51,338 bases of DNA from positions 1 to 51,338 of the forward strand of contig CALQZS010000001.1 of NCBI GenBank assembly GCA_943349945.1, written 5' to 3'. The stretch is from Candidatus Nomurabacteria bacterium (GTDB lineage Bacteria > Patescibacteriota > Minisyncoccia > Phycocordibacterales > SBAW01). The notes under the pieces were generated by a model that worked only from the letters and a program-made list of their open reading frames with translations, was not told where the DNA came from and searched no databases. Both the position numbers and the translations under genes were made by a program. Shown here one piece after another: positions 39,291 to 47,990 of the stretch (its first letter is position 1; each line of letters opens with the position of its first letter).

Positions 39291-40447
39291 GCACTCCGTA
39301 CATACTCCTCGTTGTATTCCTAATCTTCGCATTTCCCTTCTTCGCATATGCACTATCGCTTCGTCAAATCTTCTTCACTCAAATCAAGGAAGGTCGGGCG
39401 GTATCTATAGTGCGCGGAGGCGACCATTCGCATTTCATCCTGTCATATCGTGGACATCTCTTGAACGATCCTCGTACCGGACACAAGTTCGATACCGAAA
39501 AACCCGCATGGGAAGTATTACAACATCCGGAGAAAAATACGAATAAAAAAACCTCCGCGTACCGAGCACTCTCTCCATGGAGGATTCTAGAGCGGCTGGG
39601 CATCTATTACTACGGCTTCTGGCCGTTCTTCAAAATAGATTACCAGTGGCAAGACTGGGTCGAGGAAAAACAAAACTCTACGACAGGACACGTGGAGCCG
39701 TGGATTCGACATGAATATACGGGGATAATCTACGTTGCCGCCTTCACCTATCGCTTCCGACTTCCTGCTGCCGAAAACAGCCAAGGGTTTCCAACAACTC
39801 TTGACTACAATGTCGTTATCGAGGTGACAAACTTGTTCACCGTCAGATACCGCATTGCGGACTTCATGAAGCGACTCATTGCCGAGTGCAATGGCGCGAG
39901 CAGAAAATGGGTTGCCGAACGCGACTACAACGAGGCAACAGCGGACATAAGCACAGAGAGCACCACTAGCACAAGTTTTGCTCTCATGCTTCTGAATCTC
40001 AACACAAAAATAGAGACAGAATTAGAGACGGAATCCAAGTCTATTGGACTTCCAGAAGCTCTGGGCGTTTCTATACGTTCCGCTTCTCTGCAAGAAGTGA
40101 CACTGGTCGGAGTTGATGCTGGAGAAATTTCTAAAGCAACAGTCGCCAAGGGCGTAGCCGAACTACAAGCAGAAGCGACTGTCGCAACTGCACAAGGTAA
40201 TGCCAAAGCTGTCCTTATAGCAGCAGAGGCGGAGAAAAATCGCATCACCACCGTCTACGGAGCCGTCCAAGAGTTTGGCGAAGCAGGTTTGGTGATGAGA
40301 CAACTCGATGCGGTAGAAAACTCATCACAAGGCCCCGGCAATACAATAGTCTGGGCAAACAACCCACTAGGACCTTGGTTGGCAAGCCTTTTCGAACGAA
40401 AGGGCCCAGCCAGCCCAACTTCAAATCCAACATCACCCACAGAATAG
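39287..40447 (+). CDS. SPFH/band 7-like membrane protein
   Basis: 386 residues. One N-terminal TM helix (about 5-25), then a beta-rich SPFH-like domain (about 95-215) and a long Ala/Glu-rich coiled helix (about 215-335: AKGVAELQAEATVATAQGNA, AVLIAAEAEKNRI). It ends in a Pro/Ser/Thr-rich tail. SPFH proteins form ring-like membrane microdomain scaffolds. The start ATG 39287 overlaps the TGA of a leader ORF. The next gene starts 11 bases after its stop, so the two probably act together. Confidence 0.82.
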   Translation: MSTPYILLVVFLIFAFPFFAYALSLRQIFFTQIKEGRAVSIVRGGDHSHFILSYRGHLLNDPRTGHKFDTEKPAWEVLQHPEKNTNKKTSAYRALSPWRILERLGIYYYGFWPFFKIDYQWQDWVEEKQNSTTGHVEPWIRHEYTGIIYVAAFTYRFRLPAAENSQGFPTTLDYNVVIEVTNLFTVRYRIADFMKRLIAECNGASRKWVAERDYNEATADISTESTTSTSFALMLLNLNTKIETELETESKSIGLPEALGVSIRSASLQEVTLVGVDAGEISKATVAKGVAELQAEATVATAQGNAKAVLIAAEAEKNRITTVYGAVQEFGEAGLVMRQLDAVENSSQGPGNTIVWANNPLGPWLASLFERKGPASPTSNPTSPTE

Positions 40448-40458
40448 AGGGGTACGTC

Positions 40459-41217
40459 GTGAAGGACTATATCATACCACTACTCATAGCGGGAGCAGTC
40501 GTAGGCATCATCGTTTTTCTCATCTACACAGGAGGAAAAAAGGAACAGGAGAAAGTGAGAGTTCGTGCGCCCACAAACTCTCCACAACAAACAGCGGCCA
40601 AGCCTGGTTTCTGGAACTCTGCAGTCACAAAAACTCAAAAGGTGCTTGGTGACGGGTTCGGAATATGGGCGCTGATACTGCTCTTCCTGTCCGGTGCCAT
40701 AGTTTACACAGCGCCTGGCATGCTGGAGCTGTGGTGGCTGTTGCCTCTTGGGCTGATGGTGGTGTTCTTGATACTCAAGGCATCCACCATCAAGTCCGAC
40801 ATAGCTCGTATCGGTGGCATCATCGCAGTTACAGCAGGAGCGTTCTTTCTTGTCCTGCCAAACCTCCCGGGCAGCGTGCCTGGGTCGCCACCAAGACTCA
40901 CTCCAAGTCAGGCGACAAAACTTGCACAGCTCAAGCAAGCCTGCCCCGGCGAGAAAGTACCTTTCACCTACACACCAAGCTACCAGATAGTCAACCAAAG
41001 CCAATGCTTTGTATACTTCTGGACGGGCAAGAACAAAGTCTACATCAGCGACCCAAACGGCAAGGAGTACGGCCCATATTGTGAAGACGGGACAGAATGT
41101 CTCAAGGGTCGGATCACCTACTCAATTCGGTCGGTACGGAGCGCTGGGGCAGAATTCCCTGGACATATCCGCAAAGATCCCGATTTCTCGACACTGACTT
41201 TCATCTATCGAGAATAA
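40459..41217 (+). CDS. Multi-pass membrane protein of unknown function, SPFH operon partner
   Basis: 252 residues from GTG 40459, preceded by GAGGGG. TM segments lie near 5-22, 66-82, 87-105 and 112-135. A C-terminal domain with four cysteines (QACPGEK, QCFVYFW, YCEDGTECLKG) and Tyr/Ser strands would probably lie outside the cell, with disulfides. Known SPFH partners are NfeD-like proteins; the membrane bundle here is reminiscent of that arrangement, but the C-terminal part is not a recognisable OB fold. The operon ends at a strong terminator 13 bases on. Confidence 0.65.
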   Translation: MKDYIIPLLIAGAVVGIIVFLIYTGGKKEQEKVRVRAPTNSPQQTAAKPGFWNSAVTKTQKVLGDGFGIWALILLFLSGAIVYTAPGMLELWWLLPLGLMVVFLILKASTIKSDIARIGGIIAVTAGAFFLVLPNLPGSVPGSPPRLTPSQATKLAQLKQACPGEKVPFTYTPSYQIVNQSQCFVYFWTGKNKVYISDPNGKEYGPYCEDGTECLKGRITYSIRSVRSAGAEFPGHIRKDPDFSTLTFIYRE

Positions 41218-41229
41218 AAACGTCCAACG

Positions 41230-41262
41230 GCCATCCTTTATGGATGGCCGTCTTTTTTTCTA
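41230..41262 (+). terminator. Rho-independent terminator
   Basis: ACGGCCATCC/GGATGGCCGT stem with a TTTAT loop, followed by CTTTTTTTC. Confidence 0.92.
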
Positions 41263-41277
41263 TATAGTAAGTGAGTT

Positions 41278-41535
41278 TTAGTATGGAAGCTGTTTACCCA
41301 CTATAGACGCGATAAGTCGCACAATAGCAAACGCGGACGACATAATAAACATTCCCGCCAAACCCCAAAACATGTGCTTTTTGCCGTTAGCTGCTTTGTG
41401 CGAACCTTTACTCAAGCTCCACAAAAATTCAACCAATCCGTACACAAACAGCAAGAGTCCAACCGCAAATAGCAGCGCCATGATCGGGTTAAGCACCTCC
41501 CGAGCTAGCAAGTTAACTATTGCTTCTGCTGACAT
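41278..41535 (-). CDS. Small two-TM pilin-like (VirB2/TrbC-type) protein
   Basis: 85 residues: hydrophobic helices at about 15-40 (PIMALLFAVGLLLFVYGLVEFLW) and 53-75, joined by a basic loop (SLSKGSHKAANGKKH). This helix-basic loop-helix pattern is that of VirB2/TrbC pilins and recurs in the next three genes. No signal peptide is visible. It is the last gene of a six-gene minus-strand run (44505 to 41278). Confidence 0.65.
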   Translation of the reverse strand: MSAEAIVNLLAREVLNPIMALLFAVGLLLFVYGLVEFLWSLSKGSHKAANGKKHMFWGLAGMFIMSSAFAIVRLIASIVGKQLPY

Positions 41536-41539
41536 TTAG

Positions 41540-41893
41540 CTAGTATCCAGATGATGGGACTGCAGGCAAGGTAGGTTCTGCGCCGCCCGATATACCAAGT
41601 GCACCTTGTGCCATAGTAATTATCCCCCAAATAGACACCATCACAAACAACGAAACAATGCCAGCAATCATGGTGTTTTTGCCTTGTGCAGCAAATTTTT
41701 TGCCGCCTCGCACATAGTTAAACAAACCATAAAAGAAGACGACCATAGTTGCCGCAATAAGCAACGGTATCAACATGCTCACAATCCCATCAACCGCACC
41801 GACAAAGTCATATACAGGGTCAAGTGTGGGAGCTGCAAAAGCTACCGCCGGAAGCAACAAGAATGCAGGGGCAAGAAGTAAAGTTTTTCTCAT
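41540..41893 (-). CDS. Pilin-like membrane protein with signal peptide
   Basis: 117 residues. Signal peptide MRKTLLLAPAFLLLPAVAFA, then two TM helices (about 38-60 and 77-98) with the basic loop YVRGGKKFAAQGKN between them, and a Gly/Pro/Ser tail. Matches the TrbC/VirB2 layout. Four bases before the next gene, so co-translated. In type IV secretion such subunits build a conjugative pilus; here no other secretion genes are nearby. Confidence 0.7.
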   Translation of the reverse strand: MRKTLLLAPAFLLLPAVAFAAPTLDPVYDFVGAVDGIVSMLIPLLIAATMVVFFYGLFNYVRGGKKFAAQGKNTMIAGIVSLFVMVSIWGIITMAQGALGISGGAEPTLPAVPSSGY

Positions 41894-41965
41894 ATCAAAT
41901 CTTAAATTAATACATCTCTATAGTAACAAGCTGCACCACGAGCACAAGCCGCGCCTGTGGATAGT

Positions 41966-42211
41966 CTATATGGTTGTAAAGAACGATTTTCTTAGGACAC
42001 TGAGTATCCCCCACACAGACACCAACACAAACAATGCGCCCAACCCCCACACAATCAAATCTCTGCCATATGTTTTGGCTTTAGCGTTTGGGGATTTATA
42101 TACGTATTGTACCAACCCCATAAAAAACACGACCATAGCAACCCCCGCCAATAAGCCTACCAAACTGTTAATAAACTCTATAAGTACGCCTACTAATCCT
42201 GCAAAAGTCAT
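41966..42211 (-). CDS. Small two-TM pilin-like protein
   Basis: 81 residues without signal peptide. Helices at about 12-36 and 52-72 flank the basic loop YVYKSPNAKAKTYGR. Related in pattern to its neighbours (VVFFMGLVQYVYKS; compare VVFFYGLFNYVRGG in the next gene), suggesting duplication. About 70 bases follow before the next gene, with no clear hairpin seen. Confidence 0.65.
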   Translation of the reverse strand: MTFAGLVGVLIEFINSLVGLLAGVAMVVFFMGLVQYVYKSPNAKAKTYGRDLIVWGLGALFVLVSVWGILSVLRKSFFTTI

Positions 42212-42221
42212 AGGTTATATA

Positions 42222-42647
42222 TTAGCGGCAAACCCCAGCTCCGGACGAGCCACTTCCTGCTCCAAGGGTGTTTATGGTGCTGGCCACTATCTGCCCCAAT
42301 GTCCACGCCCCTAAAAAGAGCATGATGCCTAAAATCACATAGGTGAAGTTTTTTCGAGCTCTCAATAATTCTTTTGGATTGCCACGCGCCTTCACAAACA
42401 AAAAACCAGAGTAGGTTAAAAATAGTACAGCAATAGGTACACCAAAAATAAGCAGCACATCCAGCATTTCTTTGAGCAGCGAACAGAGACTGCCGACGTT
42501 TAATGGATTTACCAATGTATTTGTGCCGCCTCCGGCGGTGTATGTCTGATCGCTTCCACCTCCAAATTGGGCGAACGCTGGTGCCGCCACAATCAACAGC
42601 AAAAAAGCAAACGCTGTAGCTGTGTAATATTTTATGTAGTGACGCAT
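42222..42647 (-). CDS. Pilin-like membrane protein with Cys pair
   Basis: 141 residues. Signal peptide (about 1-26, ending APAFA), a Gly/Ser/Thr-rich stretch, then SLCSLLKEMLDVLLIFGVPIAVLFLTYSGFLF, the basic loop VKARGNPKELLRARKN and a second helix. This segment resembles the N-terminal modules of the SLT and M15 fusion proteins at 26.8-28.8 kb (GLCDL, FTSGGNPTNITRA), linking the two loci. A terminal Cys (GVCR) could be a disulfide partner. Confidence 0.7.
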   Translation of the reverse strand: MRHYIKYYTATAFAFLLLIVAAPAFAQFGGGSDQTYTAGGGTNTLVNPLNVGSLCSLLKEMLDVLLIFGVPIAVLFLTYSGFLFVKARGNPKELLRARKNFTYVILGIMLFLGAWTLGQIVASTINTLGAGSGSSGAGVCR

Positions 42648-42656
42648 ATATTAGTA

Positions 42657-43961
42657 CTACTGCCCACGCACCAGTGCCCCAAGAGACAATCCAACTTCTG
42701 CCACAGCACTCCCTAGCTCGGACTTGCCACTTATCACCGATTCTATCATGCCGGCAAAGAGGTCGTCTGTTTTGGCTTTGTCTACATCAAGCCATGCACG
42801 TGCCACCAACGCCGACTGCACAAACACAGCCTGCGCCGCGTCTGCAGAGGTGTCTACAACCACGTCGCGACGCACAGGAGGCAATTTAGACTCCCGTGCA
42901 GCTACCGCAATAGCCGCCTGGCTCGTGAGTGCCTGCACTGCCAACGCTGCCCCCGCCGGGTTTGGTGCCGTGCGTGCGATAGCGATGCCCGTTAGTTGGC
43001 CGAAGGTGAGCGTCGTGCTGTTACCCTGGATTTGTGGTAGCGGCGCCACCCCAAAGCGCAGGTTAGGGTTGCGGGTCGCGAGTGTCCTGTAGTCGCTTGC
43101 CATACCAAAGTACAGCGCCACATCCCCCGCCGTAAAGGCCTGCCCCGCCTCCGGCAAAGAACGGTTCCACGAGTAGGTAGTTTTAGATGGGTTCGCAAAT
43201 TCAGTATAAAACTTCAATGCCGATATAGCCGGGTTTGCCGTGGCACCTTGTGGTGTTTGGCCAAATACGACGTTTGGTCGCCCATCGCCGTCACGCGTCA
43301 CAATATGGTCGCCCGCCTGCAAAAAGAGCGCAGTGAGTATCGCCTTTGCGTGGGTAATATTCCCCCACTCGCCAAGCGCTGCTGCGCTTTTTTGTATATT
43401 GAGCGATGGGTCAAGCACGGTCAGCCGCGGCGCCAAAGTAATCAAATCGCTCCAATAACGAGGCGGTTGCGCAACGCCCGCACTAGCCAACAAGTCGCGG
43501 TTCCAGTACATAACCAGCGGGTCCACAAACAGAGGCAAAGCCAGCACGCCTTGCGGCGTCAAGAAAAGCTGCCCCTCGTCGATGTATGAGTTTACAAACG
43601 TCGACTGCGACACCGTACTGTACGGTAGTATTTGTATTTTATTTGCAAATGGCCACACCTCGTCTTGATTTATCAAAAACAGATCGGGGCCAGTGCCGCT
43701 TGCCATGGCGTTTACCAAGTCGGTCAAGTACGTACTGGGCGCCTTTTGCACATACACAACATCGATAAGCATTTTATTATCCCCGCGCAACTCTTGCAGT
43801 GTGCGGTCCATCAACGCCTGCTCTGTCGCGCCCCAAATCACTACCTTGCCGATGTCGCTCTTGCCTCCGACACCACCAAACAATGCAAAAACTGCCACAC
43901 CTACAAGCGTCAAAAGAACAAACGCGCCGGTAAAGATAAGTTGGAAGTTGGTCATTTTCAT
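42657..43961 (-). CDS. Extracellular solute-binding protein (family 1 type), TM anchored
   Basis: 434 residues. An uncleaved N-terminal TM (about 7-29) replaces the usual lipobox. The bilobed binding fold shows VVIWGATEQALMD (39-51), SGTGPDLFLINQDE (88-101), LPLFVDPLVMYWNRDLL and ALYFGMASDY, all typical of sugar-binding ABC proteins. No permease or ATPase genes lie nearby, so a sensing or capture role with the adjacent pilin-like proteins is possible. Ten bases separate it from the first pilin-like gene and one base from the upstream methyltransferase. Confidence 0.85.
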   Translation of the reverse strand: MKMTNFQLIFTGAFVLLTLVGVAVFALFGGVGGKSDIGKVVIWGATEQALMDRTLQELRGDNKMLIDVVYVQKAPSTYLTDLVNAMASGTGPDLFLINQDEVWPFANKIQILPYSTVSQSTFVNSYIDEGQLFLTPQGVLALPLFVDPLVMYWNRDLLASAGVAQPPRYWSDLITLAPRLTVLDPSLNIQKSAAALGEWGNITHAKAILTALFLQAGDHIVTRDGDGRPNVVFGQTPQGATANPAISALKFYTEFANPSKTTYSWNRSLPEAGQAFTAGDVALYFGMASDYRTLATRNPNLRFGVAPLPQIQGNSTTLTFGQLTGIAIARTAPNPAGAALAVQALTSQAAIAVAARESKLPPVRRDVVVDTSADAAQAVFVQSALVARAWLDVDKAKTDDLFAGMIESVISGKSELGSAVAEVGLSLGALVRGQ

Positions 43962-43962
43962 A

Positions 43963-44505
43963 CTAAGATTTTTTGCGCACTACAAACCCCCAGTGATAAC
44001 TGCCAGCGGGCGCAGGCTCTACATACGCAAACCCATGTTTATTAAAGAGGTCATGCGCCGTGCCCTCAGTATACACGTGGGTTTCGTGCGGCCCCAAACC
44101 CCCAAACGAGCCCGCCCAGTCCACCACCAACGCCCGCCCGCCGCGCCGCAGCAGACGATACACTTCTTGTACCAGTGCGTCTTTATCTTCCACCGCAAAG
44201 AGCACGTTTGCCACAATGCACACATCAAACTGCTCTTTGGGCAAATGAGTACCGCCCACTTTTTCTATATCACCGTGCACCACCTCTACGTTATGTAGAC
44301 CCTCTAGCACTGCCAGGTTTTTGATGCGCGACAAAATATCTTGCTGGATGTCGACTGCCCACACCATGCCCTTGGGCGCCACTTCGCGCGCCGCTGCGCG
44401 GGTAAAAAACCCCGACCCCGCACCCAAGTCGGCGACGCGCATACCTTCGTGCAATTTTGCTGCGCGTATAACTTTGCCCGGATCTAAAAAAGCACTCTCC
44501 CCCAT
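43963..44505 (-). CDS. Class I SAM-dependent methyltransferase (UbiE-like)
   Basis: 180 residues. Motif I VADLGAGSGFFTRAAA (about 24-39), acidic strand end VWAVDIQ (about 48-54), VVHGDIEK and the motif IV-like FDVCIVANVLF are clear; substrate unknown. It heads the six-gene run containing the solute-binding and pilin-like proteins. TATACT (minus strand, 44519-44514) ends eight bases before ATG, consistent with a leaderless start. Confidence 0.88.
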   Translation of the reverse strand: MGESAFLDPGKVIRAAKLHEGMRVADLGAGSGFFTRAAAREVAPKGMVWAVDIQQDILSRIKNLAVLEGLHNVEVVHGDIEKVGGTHLPKEQFDVCIVANVLFAVEDKDALVQEVYRLLRRGGRALVVDWAGSFGGLGPHETHVYTEGTAHDLFNKHGFAYVEPAPAGSYHWGFVVRKKS

Positions 44506-44545
44506 TACCCACCAGTATACGCTACAAATCCCCTCTCAACCTGTT

Positions 44546-44584
44546 TACAAAGGACAGTCCTTCGTCGAAGGACTGTCCTTTGTA
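44546..44584. repeat. 39-nt perfect palindrome, left of secreted-protein cassette
   Basis: TACAAAGGACAGTCCTTCG pairs over all 19 bases with the other arm around a single T. Each arm is itself partly palindromic (AAGGAC-A-GTCCTT). It is followed by TATGAAAAACTGGGGATAAC (44583-44602), shared with the second palindrome at 45167. Confidence 0.9.
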
Positions 44585-44636
44585 TGAAAAACTGGGGATA
44601 ACGTTAAAAGTTATAATTAAGATTTTGTGCGCAGAT

Positions 44637-44663
44637 AAAAAAATACTCCCTTTTGGGAGTATT
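44637..44663 (-). terminator. Terminator of the 44.7 kb secreted-protein gene
   Basis: AATACTCCC/GGGAGTATT with a four-base loop, followed on the minus strand by seven T. Its upstream edge overlaps the stop codon. Confidence 0.88.
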
Positions 44664-45054
44664 AACTTTTGGTATCCGGTGGCACAAAACAGTGTATGGC
44701 TGCCGACAAACCCTGTCCGGTGGTGTCGGGCACCGCACAGACATGGGCATGCCCATCGGGCGTTATGGTAGCCGGCGGATTGTCTGGGTCGTACGCATAT
44801 ACCGGCACAGGCTCGTAGTTGCCTGTCTCCCTAATCCGCACCATCCACACCCAGCCCGCAATATCAAAATATGCCTGCGTTGGGTAGCAGTCCTTCTTGT
44901 TGCAACAAGACTCGTAACTGTTTGGCTTATTCCACTTCGAGTAGAAATCGTAGTGGAGCTGTGCATCAGACGCAGGATGATTATGCGCCGTCTGTGCCTG
45001 CGCCTGTGCGGCGCCCACTACAAACAGCATCACCAACATACAGATTCGGAACAT
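44662..45054 (-). CDS. Small secreted Cys-containing protein
   Basis: 130 residues. Signal peptide MFRICMLVMLFVVGAAQAQA, then HNHPASDAQLHYDFYSKW, CCNKKDC (a Cys cluster near 50), TGNYEPVPVYAYDPDNPP, DGHAHVCAVP and IHCFVPP. The pattern D-A-x-L-H-x2-F-Y...CC-x3-DC...HVC...CF-P resembles uncharacterised secreted proteins that I associate with alphaproteobacteria, so transfer is plausible but unproven. ATG 45054 has GGGAGA seven bases upstream. The gene has its own terminator and lies between two long palindromes with identical flanks. Confidence 0.7.
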   Translation of the reverse strand: MFRICMLVMLFVVGAAQAQAQTAHNHPASDAQLHYDFYSKWNKPNSYESCCNKKDCYPTQAYFDIAGWVWMVRIRETGNYEPVPVYAYDPDNPPATITPDGHAHVCAVPDTTGQGLSAAIHCFVPPDTKS

Positions 45055-45166
45055 GCAGATTCTCCCGTGTTTGATTGTATCTCCTGGTCGTTTCTTCTGT
45101 GTCTGCCTCACACGTTACCGAACCCGCCCCTTTTTAGCAACCAACCCTGTATAGAGCCATCAAATT

Positions 45167-45204
45167 TACGAAGGTCAGTCCTTCGCGAAGGACTGACCTT
45201 CGTA
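45167..45204. repeat. 38-nt perfect palindrome, right of secreted-protein cassette
   Basis: TACGAAGGTCAGTCCTTCG pairs with its 19-base mirror. Compared with 44546-44584, each arm differs at two positions and the opposite arm carries the matching changes. It is followed by the same TATGAAAAACTGGGGATAAC (45203-45222) and then directly by the gyrA 3' end. Confidence 0.9.
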
Positions 45205-45223
45205 TGAAAAACTGGGGATAACT

Positions 45224-47704
45224 TTAGAGGCAGACGAAGCTTGCTATTGCATCACCGTCGCGGAGTTTCATGATGCGGACGCCTTGGGTGCCACGAGAGA
45301 GTGATGGAATTTCGGTAAGGTCGGTGCGGATGACTTGGCCTTTTTGCGAGACCACCACAATCTCTGCACTTGCCTCGTCGCCCTTACTTACCACCAACGC
45401 CGCAATCAACGGCCCAGTTTTTGGCGTGACTTTGACCGTTTTAATACCCGAGCCGCCGCGGTTTTGGACTTTGTATTCTGCAACAGGGGTCGTCTTGCCG
45501 TAACCATTGCGGGTCACCACCAACACCTCTGCGGTTTTGTCGCCCTTGCGCACCACATCGGCACCCACAATGATGTCGCCCGTGCCCAACTTCATACCGC
45601 GCACACCGCCTGCGGTGCGGCCCATAGCGCGAATGTCGCTCTCTTTAAATCGTATTGCCTGGCCTTTTTGGGATGTAAGCAACACTTCGTCGCCTTTTTC
45701 TACCAACAATGCCGAGATAAGCTCGTCACCTTTTTGCAGTTTAATAGCAATGAGTCCGCTCCGGCGTACGTCGTGGAATGCAGTTGCATCTACCTTCTTT
45801 GCCACACCTTCTTTCGTAATCATGTACAAAAATCGCTCACCTTCTTTTTGATTTTTGCGCATCGGCAAGACACTCGTTACCTTTTCGCTGTCGCCAATAG
45901 AAAGGAAGTTCACCAGTGCTTTACCTTTGGTCGAACGCTTGCCTTCTGGCAGTTCGTACATTTTTATCTGGTACGCCTTGCCCATGTCGGTAAAGAACAA
46001 CAGGTCGCTGTGGCTCGAAGTGGTCAAAAAGGCAGTAACCACATCTTCTTCTTTGGTGTTCAGGTCTATAACCCCCACGCCGCCGCGCTTTTGGCGCTTG
46101 TATTCTTCGGGGTTAGTGCGCTTTACATAGCCGTCGGCGGTAAGCACCAACACCTGCTCTTCGTCGGGCACCAAGTCTTCTACGTTGATGATGCCGGCAG
46201 CGCCTTTCATCACTTTTGTCTGGCGGTCATCACCAAACTTTTTACCCACCGCTTCTATCTCATCTTTAACCACACCAAGCATCTTCTTTTCGCTCGCCAA
46301 AAGCGCCAGCCACTGTGCGATCATAGCCTGCACCTCATTCAGTTCATCTTCTACTTTTTTGCGCTCAAGGTTTGCAAGCCGCGACAGGCGCATCTCCAAA
46401 ATAGCCTGGGCCTGGAGGTCCGAGAATTTAAATTTCTTTATCAAATTAGCTTGCGCATCAGCCACATCTTTAGATGCGCGAATGGTCTTGATAACCTCGT
46501 CGATATGGTCGAGCGCTTTGGTGAGGCCTAGCAAAATATGCTCGCGCTCTTGTGCTTTTTTGAGGTCAAACTCGGTACGACGCTTCACCACCTCGCGACG
46601 GTGTTTGATAAACTCCTGGAGTATTCCTTTAAGCGACAAGGTTTGCGGCACACCGTCCACCAACACCACCATGTTGAAGTGGAAGGTGTCTTCGAGCGAT
46701 GTGTGTTTGTACAGCGAGTTGAGTACTTTTTGTGGATGTGCGCCCACCTTAAGTTCCACCACCACGCGGATGTCGCGTGTAGACTCGTCGCGCAAGCCGC
46801 GGATACCATCTACTTTTTTGTCGCGCACCAGGTCGGCAATACGGACGATAAGGTCGGACTTGTTTACACGATATGGAATAGACGTAATCACAATCTGGAA
46901 GTTGCCTTTTTTATCTTCCACAATTTCTGCATTACCGCGCACCACCACGCCGCCTTTGCCTGTAGAGTACGCATGCAGCAGGGCTTTTTTATCAAATGCC
47001 ACCGCGCCCGTTGGGAAGTCAGGCCCCGAGACATGCTCCATCAAGTCTTCCACAGTCGCGTCTGGGTGCTCGACCAAGTGCACGAGCGCATTCGTAAGCT
47101 CGGTTAGGTTGTGTGGCGGAATAGACGTCGCCATACCCACCGCGATACCCAGCGTGCCGTTGAGCAAAATGTTTGGCACTGCCGCAGGCAGCACCTCGGG
47201 CTCTTTAAGGGTGCCGTCATAGTTGGCACGCCACGCAACAGTATCTTTTTCCAAATCGTTCAACAGTTGCTGCGCCATCGAGCTCATCTTTGCCTCGGTG
47301 TAGCGCATAGCAGCAGCCGAATCGCCGTCGATGGATCCAAAGTTACCCTGGCCAATGATCAGCGGGTACCGCATAGAAAAATCTTGCGCCATCTTGACCA
47401 TGGCGTCATACACAGACGAGTCGCCGTGCGGATGGTATTTACCAAGCACATCACCCACCACTGCTGCCGATTTACGAAAACGCGCCCCAGGGGAAAGGCC
47501 CATGCGGTGCATGGCATACAAAATACGGCGGTGCACCGGCTTTAGACCATCGCGCACATCAGGCAAAGCGCGGCTGGTGATAACCGACATCGCGTAGTCC
47601 AAGTACGACTCGCGCATCTCGGTCGAGATGTTGCGGTCTACAATACCAAGCGCTGCGTCACGAGGTTCTTCTGGTGGTGTTTGTTTAGATTTTTTGTCTG
47701 CCAT
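45224..47704 (-). CDS. gyrA: DNA gyrase subunit A
   Basis: 826 residues. The winged-helix/tower core shows [21 protein letters not shown], the quinolone region [16 protein letters not shown] (Ser and Asp at the usual resistance positions) and the catalytic Tyr in [10 protein letters not shown]. The C-terminal beta-pinwheel carries the GyrA box as QKRGGVG, which identifies gyrase rather than topoisomerase IV. gyrB is not in the window. MADKKSK at 47704 is the start: CATACT (minus strand) is six bases upstream. Confidence 0.97.
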   Translation of the reverse strand: MADKKSKQTPPEEPRDAALGIVDRNISTEMRESYLDYAMSVITSRALPDVRDGLKPVHRRILYAMHRMGLSPGARFRKSAAVVGDVLGKYHPHGDSSVYDAMVKMAQDFSMRYPLIIGQGNFGSIDGDSAAAMRYTEAKMSSMAQQLLNDLEKDTVAWRANYDGTLKEPEVLPAAVPNILLNGTLGIAVGMATSIPPHNLTELTNALVHLVEHPDATVEDLMEHVSGPDFPTGAVAFDKKALLHAYSTGKGGVVVRGNAEIVEDKKGNFQIVITSIPYRVNKSDLIVRIADLVRDKKVDGIRGLRDESTRDIRVVVELKVGAHPQKVLNSLYKHTSLEDTFHFNMVVLVDGVPQTLSLKGILQEFIKHRREVVKRRTEFDLKKAQEREHILLGLTKALDHIDEVIKTIRASKDVADAQANLIKKFKFSDLQAQAILEMRLSRLANLERKKVEDELNEVQAMIAQWLALLASEKKMLGVVKDEIEAVGKKFGDDRQTKVMKGAAGIINVEDLVPDEEQVLVLTADGYVKRTNPEEYKRQKRGGVGVIDLNTKEEDVVTAFLTTSSHSDLLFFTDMGKAYQIKMYELPEGKRSTKGKALVNFLSIGDSEKVTSVLPMRKNQKEGERFLYMITKEGVAKKVDATAFHDVRRSGLIAIKLQKGDELISALLVEKGDEVLLTSQKGQAIRFKESDIRAMGRTAGGVRGMKLGTGDIIVGADVVRKGDKTAEVLVVTRNGYGKTTPVAEYKVQNRGGSGIKTVKVTPKTGPLIAALVVSKGDEASAEIVVVSQKGQVIRTDLTEIPSLSRGTQGVRIMKLRDGDAIASFVCL

Positions 47705-47708
47705 AATT

Positions 47709-47981
47709 TTAGTATGCGTACGGTAGTGTAACCCCGGCACTACTGGTTGCTACCTCTAGCGTATTGCCTCTCGTTTGTGCACTTCCTGCGTTTGCTAACT
47801 GTGTTTGCTGCAAGGATCCATCTTGATTTTGCACCACCGTGCTGGTGCTCGACATGCGCACCCCAAGTGTTGTAACCCACACCACAAACACCAACGCCGT
47901 ACACACACCCGCTATCTGTGTTGCATGTTGGCGGCGCTCGTGCGGCGACTTTGTTTGCATGTGCTGTAAATATTTTTTCAT
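47709..47981 (-). CDS. Small single-pass membrane protein
   Basis: 90 residues. Basic N-terminus ([11 protein letters not shown]), TM helix about 23-42 ([19 protein letters not shown]), then a Ser/Thr/Gln/Asn-rich outer tail. No family recognised. The start is nine bases after the MBL-fold gene stop, so they are one operon; gyrA follows but has its own -10. Confidence 0.6.
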   Translation of the reverse strand: MKKYLQHMQTKSPHERRQHATQIAGVCTALVFVVWVTTLGVRMSSTSTVVQNQDGSLQQTQLANAGSAQTRGNTLEVATSSAGVTLPYAY

Positions 47982-47990
47982 AACAAAAAT

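Noticed and set aside
45335-47222. Long plus-strand ORFs opposite gyrA (398 and 345 residues)
   Set aside because: Antisense shadows of gyrA with Cys/His/Phe- or Ser-rich nonsense composition.
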